The translations under genes and the position numbers were made by a program. DNA of 64,000 bases from JACJWR01 sp964627505 (lineage in GTDB: Bacteria > Actinomycetota > Actinomycetes > S36-B12 > UBA10799), in contig CAZVKB010000003.1 in the NCBI GenBank assembly GCA_964627505.1, forward strand, positions 1 to 64,000, in the 5' to 3' direction. Positions 1-8,564 of the stretch are shown piece by piece (position 1 is the stretch's first letter; the number at the start of each line of letters is the position of its first letter). The notes beneath the pieces were generated by a model. It did no database searches, was not told the DNA's origin, and was given only the letters and a program-made list of their open reading frames with translations.

Positions 1-1576
1 TCCCGTGCTTCTTGGGTGGCAACGTCTCGCGCTTGTACCGCAATGCTCGCAATGCCTTGACCACTTGCACCCGCGTTTCCGAAGGCATGATCACCCGGTC
101 CACATATCCGCGCTCGGCTGCGAGGTAGGGGTTTGCGAGCGTTTCGTCGTATTCGGCGATCAACCGCGCCCGCTCGGCATCCGGGTCAGCCGCGGCGGCC
201 AGCTCTTTGCGGTAGAGGATGTTGACAGCCCCTTGAGCGCCCATCACGGCGATCTGTGCAGTCGGCCAGGCCAGCGACATGTCGCCACCGAGGTGCTTGG
301 AACCCATCACGTCGTAAGCGCCGCCGTAGGCCTTGCGCGTGATCACGGTGACCTTGGGCACCGTTGCCTCACAGTAGGCGTAGATCAACTTGGCACCGCG
401 ACGGATGATGCCGTTCCATTCCTGGTCGGTACCAGGCAAAAAGCCGGGCACGTCCACGAAAGTCAACACCGGCACATTGAACGCATCACAGGTGCGCACA
501 AAGCGCGCGGCCTTCTCGGACGCATCGATATCCAACGTGCCCGCGAACTGCATGGGCTGGTTTGCCACCACACCCACAGGGCGCCCCTCGACGCGGCCGA
601 AACCGGTGATCATATTGGGCGCGAACAGTGGCGAAACTTCCAGGAAGTCCTCGTCGTCGAGCACGTGCTCGATCACAGTCTTCATCTCGTAGGGCTGGTT
701 GGGGGAGTTGGGGATGATCGTGTCGAGTTCGTGGTCGGCCTCGGTGATCTCCTCGTCGGCCGCAACCTCATACGCCGGGGGCATCTCCATGTTGTTGCTG
801 GGCAGGAACGACAGCAGCGACTTCACATACTCGAGCGCGTCCTCCTCATCCGTGCCCATGTAGTGGGCCACGCCGGAGCGCGAGTTGTGCGTGCGGGCAC
901 CACCGAGTTCCTCGAATTCGACATCTTCGCCGGTGACGGTCTTGATCACATCCGGGCCGGTGATGAACATGTGCGAGGTCTGATCCACCATCACGATGAA
1001 GTCAGTGACGGCCGGCGAGTACACCGCCCCGCCGGCGCACGGGCCCATGATCAGCGAGATTTGCGGGATCACCCCCGACGCGTGCACGTTGCGCAGGAAG
1101 ATTTCGCCGTAGAGGCCGAGCGACACCACGCCCTCTTGGATGCGGGCGCCACCGGAGTCATTGATGCCCACGACCGGCACGCCGGTCTTCATCGCCAGGT
1201 CCATCACCTTGACGATCTTCTCGCCGTACACCTCACCCAGCGAACCGCCGAATACCGTGAAGTCCTGGGCAAAGACACAGACTGGGCGGCCATCGATGGT
1301 GCCGTACCCGGTGACCACCCCATCGCCGAAGGGACGGGTCTTTTCCAGACCGAACGCACTCGACCGGTGTCGGGCAAGCTCGTCGAGTTCCACAAACGAA
1401 CCCTCGTCCATCAACGTCAGCACACGCTCGCGGGCAGTCATCTTGCCCTTTGCGTGCTGTTTGGCGATCGACTTTTCGGAACCGGCGAATTTTGCCGCTT
1501 CCCGTCGAGCGGCGAGTTCCGCCAGTTTGCCGGCGGTGGTCGCCGGATCGATGTTTTCAGTGGGCTGAGCGCTCAT
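1..1576 (-). CDS. pccB: Acyl-CoA carboxylase beta subunit (propionyl-CoA carboxylase type), 3' end cut by window edge
   Basis: Read on the minus strand from ATG at 1576, the protein starts MSAQPTENIDPATTAGKLAE and continues for about 525 codons without a stop to the window edge. The last visible residues (ETLPPKKHG) match the usual C-terminus of the family, so only a few residues are missing. It is the biotin-dependent carboxyltransferase half of an acyl-CoA carboxylase. Visible landmarks are the acyl-CoA binding region (GGARIQEGV), the glycine-rich oxyanion stretch GPCAGGAVYSPA and the C-terminal carboxybiotin region (FVDVPGFLPGTDQEWNGII). In actinobacteria this AccD5/PccB type makes methylmalonyl-CoA with an alpha subunit that carries biotin. 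GGAGG lies just upstream of the ATG. It is divergent from birA, whose product would biotinylate the partner subunit. Subunit class is from family resemblance; substrate is inferred. Confidence 0.93.
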   Translation of the reverse strand, partial: MSAQPTENIDPATTAGKLAELAARREAAKFAGSEKSIAKQHAKGKMTARERVLTLMDEGSFVELDELARHRSSAFGLEKTRPFGDGVVTGYGTIDGRPVCVFAQDFTVFGGSLGEVYGEKIVKVMDLAMKTGVPVVGINDSGGARIQEGVVSLGLYGEIFLRNVHASGVIPQISLIMGPCAGGAVYSPAVTDFIVMVDQTSHMFITGPDVIKTVTGEDVEFEELGGARTHNSRSGVAHYMGTDEEDALEYVKSLLSFLPSNNMEMPPAYEVAADEEITEADHELDTIIPNSPNQPYEMKTVIEHVLDDEDFLEVSPLFAPNMITGFGRVEGRPVGVVANQPMQFAGTLDIDASEKAARFVRTCDAFNVPVLTFVDVPGFLPGTDQEWNGIIRRGAKLIYAYCEATVPKVTVITRKAYGGAYDVMGSKHLGGDMSLAWPTAQIAVMGAQGAVNILYRKELAAAADPDAERARLIAEYDETLANPYLAAERGYVDRVIMPSETRVQVVKALRALRYKRETLPPKKHG

Positions 1577-1602
1577 GAGACCTCCGACTAGTCCTGCCTC
1601 GC

Positions 1603-1609
1603 TACCGTA
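1603..1609. promoter_or_regulatory. Overlapping divergent -10 elements between pccB and birA
   Basis: The 9-base near-palindrome CTACCGTAG holds TACCGT on the plus strand (1603-1608) and TACGGT on the minus strand (1609-1604). On the plus strand TACCGT is followed by 6 bases and the GTG of birA, which predicts a leaderless mRNA. On the minus strand it would give a short leader for pccB that contains GGAGG. The two promoters appear to share the same base pairs. Confidence 0.55.
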
Positions 1610-1614
1610 GCAAC

Positions 1615-2490
1615 GTGACTGACTTCAATGAACACGGACACCCATACCCTTCACGAGCGCCGCTACAGGAAGCTCGCATCACTGCCGAGTTGGCTCGATT
1701 AGGACGACCGGGACCCGTGGTGGTGCTGGCCGAATGTGATTCCACCAATGCCGTGGCGATGCGGCTCCCGCTTGCTGAGGTGGCAGCAGCGGGTTGGACC
1801 CTCGTGGCAGCTGAACGCCAGCATGCTGGTCGAGGTCGGTTAGGACGTTCCTGGGATTCGCCGGACGGGGCCGGTCTCACCTTCAGCGTGGCGTTGGCAG
1901 TACCGACCCAGATGCCCGGTGCTCAGGTCGGGTTACTGCCGCTGGTGGCCGGGATGGCCGTAGCTCAGGTATGCCGGGTGCGGGGGGTGGCGGCGGGGGT
2001 GAAGTGGCCCAACGATGTTGTGGTGCCGCAAGCCGATGACCCGACCCAGCTGGCCAAGCTTGCAGGTGTCCTGGCCGAACGAGGCACCGCGTTCGCCGTG
2101 GTGGGTGTGGGCTTGAACGTCTCCCTGACAGCTGCCGAAGCGGTCGTCCCGACTGCGACGTCCTTAGCCCGGCAAGGTGCGTCGTCCTTGGATCGGGATC
2201 ACCTCTTGGCCGAATGCACCGTCGCGATTCTGCAACTCTGGGAACGGGTACGGGACGGTTCCGCTGCGGCGGTGGTGGCGGAATTCCGAGACTTGTGCGT
2301 CACGATCGGCTCCGAAGTGGAGATCACGCAGCCAGGGGGGTACCGACTGCGCGGCCGCGCGGTCAATGTTGATGAGCATGGACATCTGGAGATAGTGACC
2401 GCTGACGATCGCGCCATGACCGTCACCGCCGGGGATGTCGTGCATGTACGGCCGCCGGGCACTGCGGACTTCTCGCCCCAGATCGGGTAA
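1615..2490 (+). CDS. birA: Biotin--[acetyl-CoA-carboxylase] ligase, monofunctional
   Basis: Protein of 291 residues that activates biotin to biotinyl-AMP and transfers it to the BCCP lysine of acyl-CoA carboxylases. Visible motifs: ECDSTN (40-45), the biotin/ATP loop GRGRLGRSW (72-80), KWPND (130-134) and KLAGVL with the conserved lysine at 148. An SH3-like C-terminal domain follows from about 240. There is no N-terminal winged helix, so it should not act as a repressor like the E. coli protein. GTG at 1615 is chosen because a TACCGT hexamer ends exactly 6 bases before it (leaderless pattern). Its place between two carboxyltransferase genes fits its role. Confidence 0.95.
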   Translation: MTDFNEHGHPYPSRAPLQEARITAELARLGRPGPVVVLAECDSTNAVAMRLPLAEVAAAGWTLVAAERQHAGRGRLGRSWDSPDGAGLTFSVALAVPTQMPGAQVGLLPLVAGMAVAQVCRVRGVAAGVKWPNDVVVPQADDPTQLAKLAGVLAERGTAFAVVGVGLNVSLTAAEAVVPTATSLARQGASSLDRDHLLAECTVAILQLWERVRDGSAAAVVAEFRDLCVTIGSEVEITQPGGYRLRGRAVNVDEHGHLEIVTADDRAMTVTAGDVVHVRPPGTADFSPQIG

Positions 2491-2542
2491 ATATTTCCCT
2501 GATCACCCGGCAGGGTCGGGAGTTCATGGGACTATTCAGATC

Positions 2543-3265
2543 ATGGCGTATCCACAGAAGTTGCTAGCGAGCAACGAAACCGTGGAGTTAGAAATGCGAC
2601 CGCACTGGCGGGCGCTGATCCTCCCGGTGCTCTGGTTGTTGATCATTGTGGCCGTTGCGTCATACTTGTTCGCCAAACTCGAGGACATGCTCGGCGGAAC
2701 CACCGCCGCCCTCCCAATGCTGCGATGGGCGATTATCGCCATCGCGGTGTTCCTTGCGGTGTTCCTTTTTGTGCGTCCCCTGATCGCCTGGCTCACCACG
2801 CAGTACGTTTTCACCAATCGCCGGATCATCGTGCGCACAGGCTTCATCACCCGCAAGGGCCGGGATATGCCGCTGTCCAAAGTCAATGACGTCACGTTCG
2901 AGCACTCCGTGCTGGAACGGATGTTCAATTGTGGTCGGCTGGTGGTGGAGAGCGCTTCCGAAAATGGTTCGTTGCACATTGAGGGGGTGCCGAATGTGGA
3001 ATTCGTGCAACGGGAAGTGTTCCGGCTCCACGACGAAGATGATGCCTTCCGGGCCGCGCGCTCGGAGATGTATGGGCAGCAATTCCGCGCCGGCACCATG
3101 CCCGAGCCGTTAGTTGGGCAGTTCCCCGAATCGGCTCCGGAAGAACTTGCCGCACCGCCGCCAGACGCCCAGTCGATGACTCCCCCGGCGATTGGTGGCA
3201 ATCCCGAGGATCCGACGATGATCTCCCCGGCACCGCCTCCGGATCGTCCGGCAGCCCCCGAATGA
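2543..3265 (+). CDS. PH domain-containing membrane protein (bacterial PH2 type)
   Basis: Protein of 240 residues. Two hydrophobic helices (about 20-43 and 55-80) are followed by a bacterial PH domain with the pattern YVFTNRRIIVRTGFITRKGR and PLSKVNDVTFEHS. A proline-rich tail, about 185-240, ends PAAPE. The ATG at 2543 is the first start after birA that gives a sensible N-terminus (MAYPQKLLASNETVELEMRP). Similar two-TM PH proteins sit beside birA in mycobacteria (Rv3278c). Function is unknown; a membrane-linked scaffold or stress role is possible but not shown by sequence. Confidence 0.85.
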   Translation: MAYPQKLLASNETVELEMRPHWRALILPVLWLLIIVAVASYLFAKLEDMLGGTTAALPMLRWAIIAIAVFLAVFLFVRPLIAWLTTQYVFTNRRIIVRTGFITRKGRDMPLSKVNDVTFEHSVLERMFNCGRLVVESASENGSLHIEGVPNVEFVQREVFRLHDEDDAFRAARSEMYGQQFRAGTMPEPLVGQFPESAPEELAAPPPDAQSMTPPAIGGNPEDPTMISPAPPPDRPAAPE

Positions 3266-3269
3266 TGAC

Positions 3270-4265
3270 ATGTGGATGGTCGGTGTGACCGAGTCCGACG
3301 AACTGATCGAGGGTGTGCTCGGCGCTTCACGCAATCTCACCGCAGCCGAAGTCGCCAAGGCAGCGGGGATGACGCTGGAAGAGGCCGTGCAGTACTGGCG
3401 GGCCATGGGGTTCGCCGATGTCGGGGAAGCTTCCGCCTTTACTGAGACTGATCTCGAAGCTTTGAGCAACTTGCATGAACTTGTGCGCAATGGCGTGGTC
3501 AACAAGCGGGAAGCGATCGAAGTAGTGCGCAGTCTGGGTCAGAACACCGCACGCATGGCCGAATGGCAGACCGGCACGATGGCCCGACTACTCGCTCGGC
3601 AGGGCGAGATTCCAGACGAAGACTCCATGAGTCCCGAGCATGTGGCCAAAGTGGCGATGCTCACCACGGCACTGCTGCCAACTCTGGAGCGCATGCTGGT
3701 GTACGCGTGGCGCCGCCAACTCGCGGCCGCTATTCAGCGCAGCCTCGATACTGCTGATGAGGATGATGCCGACGCGGGTGTGATGTGTGTGGGTTTTGCC
3801 GACATCGTTGGGTTCACCCGGCTTTCCCGACGTTTGCCCGATGACCGCCTCGCCGATCTGGTGACCGCGTTCGAAGCCGACAGTGCCGATGTGGTGGCCG
3901 CCACCGGGGCGCGGCTGATCAAGACCTTGGGTGACGAGGTGATGTTCGTCGCCGAGTCCCCGGAGGTGGCGGTGGCCACAGCTCTCACGCTGCACGAGGC
4001 GCATCGGGAAGGTGAAGACGTACCGTCATTGCGGATCGGGGTCGCATTCGGTGACGTTGTGACCAGGATGGGCGATGTGTACGGCAGCACCGTGAACCTC
4101 GCCAGTCGCCTCACTGCACTCGCCCGACCGGGCAGCACTCTGGTGGACGACGCCTGCGCTGTCGAGCTTGCCACGGACCCGCGTTTCCACGTGCGCGCAC
4201 TGCGCGCCCGACCGATGCGCGGGCTAGGACTAGTACGTGCATGGACGGTGAGGCGGGGTCGTTAG
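3270..4265 (+). CDS. Class III adenylate/guanylate cyclase with N-terminal regulatory domain
   Basis: Protein of 331 residues. The N-terminal half (about 1-160) is helical and resembles the autoregulatory domain of the pH-sensing mycobacterial cyclase Rv1264. The C-terminal half (about 170-325) is a class III catalytic domain. All expected catalytic positions are visible: metal-binding D178 in FADIVGFT and D222 in KTLGDEVMF, substrate-selecting K218 and D269 (GDVYG), and transition-state N276 and R280 in VNLASR. The Lys/Asp pair points to ATP rather than GTP. No membrane segment is seen, so it is probably cytosolic. It follows the PH gene by 4 bases. The start could also be GTG at 3285. Confidence 0.9.
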   Translation: MWMVGVTESDELIEGVLGASRNLTAAEVAKAAGMTLEEAVQYWRAMGFADVGEASAFTETDLEALSNLHELVRNGVVNKREAIEVVRSLGQNTARMAEWQTGTMARLLARQGEIPDEDSMSPEHVAKVAMLTTALLPTLERMLVYAWRRQLAAAIQRSLDTADEDDADAGVMCVGFADIVGFTRLSRRLPDDRLADLVTAFEADSADVVAATGARLIKTLGDEVMFVAESPEVAVATALTLHEAHREGEDVPSLRIGVAFGDVVTRMGDVYGSTVNLASRLTALARPGSTLVDDACAVELATDPRFHVRALRARPMRGLGLVRAWTVRRGR

Positions 4266-4268
4266 GCT
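4263..4268 (+). promoter_or_regulatory. Candidate -10 element for the second carboxyltransferase gene
   Basis: TAGGCT lies at the very end of the cyclase gene. Unlike most -10 hexamers here it is not 6 bases from a start. It would give a leader of about 55 bases that ends in GGAG before the GTG at 4332. Confidence 0.4.
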
Positions 4269-4331
4269 CGGGTGAACGCCAGTCGTCACTCGACGCAGCG
4301 CGTCCACCGTCGCTCGGGATGGAGAACTGAA

Positions 4332-5852
4332 GTGAACCAACCCCATGAACAGGCTCATCGGCGTGCGCTGGCCGGGGGAGCTAGCAAATACCACGAGGCC
4401 AACGCCGCCAAGGGCAAGTTGTTTGCCCGCGAGCGCATCGCCTATCTCGTGGACGAGGGCAGTCTGATCGAGGACGGTCTCTTGGCCAATGCGATGGCCG
4501 AAGGGCTGCCTGCTGACGGGGTAGTCACCGGAACGGCGACCATCGCGGGTCGCCCGGTGTGTCTGATGGCCAACGACAGTACGGTCAAGGCCGGCTCCTG
4601 GGGGGCCCGGACGGTGGAAAAGATCATCCGGATCATCGAGCGCGCCTACGACCTCGGGGTGCCGATGGTGTGGCTGGTGGACTCCGCGGGTGCCCGTATC
4701 ACTGATCAGGTCGACCTGTTTCCGGGACGGCGTGGTGCGGGGCACATCTTCTACAACCAGGTCCGGGCCTCCGGGTCCATTCCGCAAGTGTGTGCCCTCT
4801 TCGGCCCGAGTGCAGCCGGCGGAGCCTACATCCCGGCCTTCTGTGATCTCGTCGTGATGGTGGAGGGCAACGCCTCCATGTATCTGGGTTCCGACCGCAT
4901 GGTGGAGATGGTCACTGGCGAGAAGACCACGTTGGAGGCGATGGGTGGGGCCAAGATGCACTGCTCGGTCAGCGGCGTCGGACACATGTTGGTCAAGACC
5001 GAACACGCTGCCCTCGATGCGGTCAGCCGCTATCTGAGTTATTTCCCGAGCAACTACACCCAGGAGCCGCCGTCGACCGCACCGGCGGAACCTGCCGACG
5101 TAGATTTGCGAGCGCTCGTGCCGGAGAGCGAGCGCCAAGCATTCGACATGCGCCGCTACCTCAAGGGCCTGTTTGATGCGGACAGTTTCTTCGAGATCCA
5201 TGCCCTCTGGGCCCGGGAAGTGGTGGTCGGGGTCGGCCGGATCGATGGTCGGGTGGTGGGCGTGGTGGCCAATAACCCGATGTTCAAAGGTGGGGTGCTG
5301 TTCGTGGACTCGGCCGATAAGGCCACGCGATTCATCAATTTGTGCGACGCCTTCAACATTCCACTGCTGTTCTTGGCTGACGTGCCCGGCTTCATGGTGG
5401 GCAGCGCGGTGGAGCGCGCGGGCATCATTCGCCATGGCGCCAAGCTCATCACTGCAGTCAGCGAGGCGACCGTTCCGAAGATCTGCGTGGTTGTCCGCAA
5501 GGCATATGGCGCCGGGCTGTACGCCATGGCCGGGCCGGGATTTGCCCCCGACGCCACCATTGCGCTGCCCACGGCCAAGATCGCGGTGATGGGTGCGGAG
5601 GCCGCTGTCAACGCGGTGTTCGCCAACAAGATCGCTGCCATCGAGGACTATCACGAGCGCGATGAGTTCGTCACAGCCAAGCGACTCGAGTATGAAGAGG
5701 ACATCGACATTGTGCGGCTGGCCAGCGAGCTGGTGATCGATGCCGTGGTGGAACCAGAAGAACTTCGGGAGGAAATCGTGGCCCGAATCGAACGTGCGGC
5801 CACCAAGAACCGCGACTTCTCACGTCGGCGGCATGGTGTGACGCCGGTCTGA
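4332..5852 (+). CDS. Acyl-CoA carboxylase beta subunit (carboxyltransferase), second paralogue
   Basis: Protein of 506 residues with the same fold as PccB but clearly divergent. Landmarks: KAGSWGARTVEKIIRI, DSAGARITDQV, the oxyanion stretch GPSAAGGAYIPAF and the C-terminal FLADVPGFMVGSAVE. Start GTG 4332 is supported by GGAG 7 bases upstream and by loss of family resemblance before it. The sequence is closest in style to methylcrotonyl-CoA or acyl-CoA carboxylase beta subunits linked to branched-chain acid degradation, but the substrate cannot be fixed from sequence. No biotin-carrying alpha subunit is in the window, so it must pair with a subunit encoded elsewhere. Confidence 0.92.
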   Translation: MNQPHEQAHRRALAGGASKYHEANAAKGKLFARERIAYLVDEGSLIEDGLLANAMAEGLPADGVVTGTATIAGRPVCLMANDSTVKAGSWGARTVEKIIRIIERAYDLGVPMVWLVDSAGARITDQVDLFPGRRGAGHIFYNQVRASGSIPQVCALFGPSAAGGAYIPAFCDLVVMVEGNASMYLGSDRMVEMVTGEKTTLEAMGGAKMHCSVSGVGHMLVKTEHAALDAVSRYLSYFPSNYTQEPPSTAPAEPADVDLRALVPESERQAFDMRRYLKGLFDADSFFEIHALWAREVVVGVGRIDGRVVGVVANNPMFKGGVLFVDSADKATRFINLCDAFNIPLLFLADVPGFMVGSAVERAGIIRHGAKLITAVSEATVPKICVVVRKAYGAGLYAMAGPGFAPDATIALPTAKIAVMGAEAAVNAVFANKIAAIEDYHERDEFVTAKRLEYEEDIDIVRLASELVIDAVVEPEELREEIVARIERAATKNRDFSRRRHGVTPV

Positions 5853-5902
5853 GGCGGGTACATGCACACATCAAGCGGGTGTCACGGGTGCCGTCGGAAG
5901 GC

Positions 5903-5908
5903 TATGGT
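5903..5908 (+). promoter_or_regulatory. -10 element of the response regulator gene, leaderless type
   Basis: TATGGT followed by 6 bases and the ATG at 5915. The transcript should start at or next to the start codon. No Shine-Dalgarno sequence is present. Confidence 0.6.
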
Positions 5909-5914
5909 GACTTT

Positions 5915-6607
5915 ATGGCTCGAGTAATTCTGGCTGAGGACGACGAGGCGATCAACGAACCGTTGGCGCGCGCTTTGCGCCGCGACGGACACGAGGTCGC
6001 CGTGGTCAGTTCCGGCACAACAGCATTGGAAGTGGCGGCCGCGGGGGTGGCCGATTTGATGGTGTTGGATCTTGGACTACCTGGCATGGACGGCCTCGAA
6101 GTGATCCGGTCGTTGCGCGAGCAGGGCAGCAAGATGCCCATCATCGTGGTGACCGCCCGCACCTCTGACCTCGATTTTGTGGTGGGCCTAGATGCCGGTG
6201 CCGATGACTATGTGGGCAAGCCGTTCCGGATCGACGTGCTGCTGGCCCGGGTTCGGGCACTCGTGCGGCGGGGATCCAGTCCGGCCACCATTCGGGTGGG
6301 CGAATTGATTATCGAGTCGGCCGCCCGCCGCGTGCGGGTGGGTGACGATGAAGTCAATCTCACACCCAAGGAATACGACGTGCTGCTGTTGCTGAGTCAG
6401 AACCTGGGCAAGGTGATGTCGCGGGAGCAGATCATGAAAGAAATATGGCGCGGGGAATGGTTCGGAGGCTCGAAAACGCTGGACATGCACGTCTCCGGCT
6501 TGCGGCGGAAATTGGCCGAAACAGGCGGTGGCCGGGAACCGGTGATCGGCACCGTGCGGGGTGTGGGATTCCGACTCGAAGAGGACTCGGCGGCGGGCAG
6601 CGGATAG
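5915..6607 (+). CDS. OmpR/PhoB-family response regulator
   Basis: Protein of 230 residues. The receiver domain (about 1-118) has the acidic pair D9/D10, phospho-acceptor D52 in VLDLGLPGMDG, T80 and K102 (VGKPF). A winged-helix DNA-binding domain follows (about 130-225), with LTPKEYDVLLLL and the wing RGVGFRL. All phosphorylation residues are intact. The sensor kinase gene begins 9 bases after its stop, so the two form one operon and probably one signalling pair. The signal is not evident from sequence. Confidence 0.95.
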   Translation: MARVILAEDDEAINEPLARALRRDGHEVAVVSSGTTALEVAAAGVADLMVLDLGLPGMDGLEVIRSLREQGSKMPIIVVTARTSDLDFVVGLDAGADDYVGKPFRIDVLLARVRALVRRGSSPATIRVGELIIESAARRVRVGDDEVNLTPKEYDVLLLLSQNLGKVMSREQIMKEIWRGEWFGGSKTLDMHVSGLRRKLAETGGGREPVIGTVRGVGFRLEEDSAAGSG

Positions 6608-6616
6608 GTCAAGCTC

Positions 6617-7897
6617 GTGTACCGACTCTTCTTGTCCGCCACGTTGCGGGTTTCCTTCATCACTGTGACGCTGATGGCCATCGTGCTGGGGTCGACAGCG
6701 GCGTATTTCATCCATCGCATCTACGACGAGCAGGCTGCGACGTTGGCGTCGCGCACCGCCGTGGCCGTGGCCTTCCGGGAAGCCAGTGACCTGTCTGTGA
6801 CTCCGGAATATCTGGAATCGATTGCCGGAAGCGACTCGGTGAAAGTGACATATGCCAATGGGCAAACGGTGATTGTCGAGGGTGACTCGCCGGGACCGGA
6901 GTTCCTGGCCACGCGGGTGGACCCCTTGGGCGAGTTCAGCGTCACCGCTGGGATCAATCAGCGGGAGTTCTACATCGCCCTGGGAATCGTGCTCGGCATC
7001 GTGATCATCGTCTCGTTCATTTCACTGGGGGTGGCCTACCGCGTGGCCGATCGGGAGTCACGCCGAGTCAATCGACCGCTCGGCGATCTCGCCGCGCACG
7101 CCGAAACCATCGGCAGCGGTCGACATGTGCGCAAGGCCAAACCGACTGGGATCGACGAGGTGGACCGGATCGCGCGCGTGTTGGACGATCGCGGAGCTCG
7201 GGTGCGTGAGGTGCTCGAAGCCGAGCGTCGGACCTCCCGGGAGATGAGCCACCAGGTGCGCACCCCGCTTACAGCTTTGACTCTGCGGCTCGAAGAGATC
7301 ATCCACACCGACGACCTCACCGAAGCTAAGGCGGAGGCCGCGGTCGGCGTGGTGCAGATCGAACGCCTCACCGATGTCATCGACCAACTCGTCAAAGGGC
7401 GACGGGAAGGTGTGCGGATGGAACAGGAGGCGGTGGACCTCGTGCGCCTCGTGGATGAGCAAATGGTGGAGTGGTACCCGGCCTTTGCCATCCGCAGACG
7501 CCGCATCACCTTGCAGACCCCGGGGCCGGTAGTGGCCTGGGCAAGCCGCAACGGGCAAAGCCAGGTGCTGGCTACGCTGATCGAGAACTGTCTGATCCAT
7601 GGTCGGGGGGACGTGCTGATCCGGTTGCGCCAGTCCGGGACGTCGGCTGTGATCGAGGTGGTGGACACGCGGGGGGTCATGCGGTTGAAAGAGCACGAAG
7701 ACCCCTTCGAACGGGGGGTGTCGGCCAGCGGGACCGGGTTGGGGTTGGCGCTGGCGCGCACGTTGGTGGCTGCCGATGACGGGGACATCGCGTTGACCTC
7801 ACGCAAGCCGGTGACGTTCACCGTCTATCTGCCGCTGTTCGCCGAGCAACAGTCCGAATCCGTGCCGGTGGGGCAGGGCGAAGTCGGGCCGGCGTAA
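6617..7897 (+). CDS. Sensor histidine kinase, partner of the upstream response regulator
   Basis: Protein of 426 residues starting at GTG. One membrane helix at about 12-33, a short extracytoplasmic region of about 80 residues, and a second helix at about 118-142. A HAMP-like linker is followed by a HisKA helix with phospho-acceptor H212 in EMSHQVRTPLT. The HATPase domain has the N box ENCLIHG and the glycine box GTGLGLALA. The small sensor loop has no recognised ligand domain. The HATPase domain is short, and the usual G1 DNG motif is replaced by VVDTRGV. The C-terminus converges on gtrA, 30 bases away. Confidence 0.92.
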   Translation: MYRLFLSATLRVSFITVTLMAIVLGSTAAYFIHRIYDEQAATLASRTAVAVAFREASDLSVTPEYLESIAGSDSVKVTYANGQTVIVEGDSPGPEFLATRVDPLGEFSVTAGINQREFYIALGIVLGIVIIVSFISLGVAYRVADRESRRVNRPLGDLAAHAETIGSGRHVRKAKPTGIDEVDRIARVLDDRGARVREVLEAERRTSREMSHQVRTPLTALTLRLEEIIHTDDLTEAKAEAAVGVVQIERLTDVIDQLVKGRREGVRMEQEAVDLVRLVDEQMVEWYPAFAIRRRRITLQTPGPVVAWASRNGQSQVLATLIENCLIHGRGDVLIRLRQSGTSAVIEVVDTRGVMRLKEHEDPFERGVSASGTGLGLALARTLVAADDGDIALTSRKPVTFTVYLPLFAEQQSESVPVGQGEVGPA

Positions 7898-7927
7898 CTG
7901 GGCGCGTGTCGAGAGTCCGACGTCGGT

Positions 7928-8464
7928 TTAGATTTCGACGGTGCCGAGCAACCGCTCGCGCTCTGCTGCGTCGTCCACCTCGGGGAAGACGAACTTGCGG
8001 TAGGACCAGAAGCGGAACATGGTGCCGAGCGCCAGGCCAACGACGTTGGCAGAGATGTTGTCGGCCAGCGGGCTGTCCAACCCCAAGGCGTAGTGACTGA
8101 ACCACAGACACCCCACCGCAATGAGCATGGCTACGCCGTTCAGGGCGAAAAACAGCACGTACTCTCGGGTGAACGACGTACGTCCGCGGTGTTTGAAGGT
8201 CCAGAACCGGTTGCCGAAGTAGGCCACCGTCGTGGCTGCGGCGACCGAGACGATTTTGGCTGTGAGGGGCTTGCCTTCCAGCGGGCCGAAGTACAGCAGC
8301 AAGTTGAAAAGGCCGATGTCGACGACCAGTGCGCTCAAGCCCACGATGCCGAATTTGGCGATTTCGCGGTACAAACCCGCCAACTTGGCGTAGGCCCGAG
8401 CCACCAACCCCGTCCGGGGACTGGTCACGTGCACGGGACTGCTGGTGTCGGTGGGGGTAGGCAC
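7928..8464 (-). CDS. GtrA-family membrane protein
   Basis: Protein of 178 residues with four predicted membrane helices. Landmarks: KFGIVGLSALVVDIGLFNLL, then AYFGNRFWTFKHR and a final FRFWSYRKFVFPE. GtrA proteins are thought to move or position polyprenyl-linked sugars for cell-envelope glycosylation. GTG at 8464 is chosen because TACTCT sits exactly 6 bases upstream on the minus strand. Upstream in-frame codons run into the region of the divergent acyl-CoA dehydrogenase gene and lack family features. It lies near purK in mycobacteria as well (Rv3277). Confidence 0.9.
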   Translation of the reverse strand: MPTPTDTSSPVHVTSPRTGLVARAYAKLAGLYREIAKFGIVGLSALVVDIGLFNLLLYFGPLEGKPLTAKIVSVAAATTVAYFGNRFWTFKHRGRTSFTREYVLFFALNGVAMLIAVGCLWFSHYALGLDSPLADNISANVVGLALGTMFRFWSYRKFVFPEVDDAAERERLLGTVEI

Positions 8465-8470
8465 CGCTCT

Positions 8471-8476
8471 AGAGTA
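8471..8476 (-). promoter_or_regulatory. -10 element of the gtrA-like gene, leaderless type
   Basis: On the minus strand TACTCT is followed by AGAGCG and then GTG at 8464. Confidence 0.55.
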
Positions 8477-8564
8477 CCTGTGACAACTGCGTTCCCGACA
8501 GGTCTCGCGTGCGTGAGTCTGATCACCACGGGTGCGCATCGCCCCCTCGTCAGCGGAGTTTGCC

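Noticed and set aside
5..1591. 528-codon plus-strand open frame opposite pccB
   Set aside because: Antisense shadow. The minus strand encodes a complete carboxyltransferase sequence with all family motifs.
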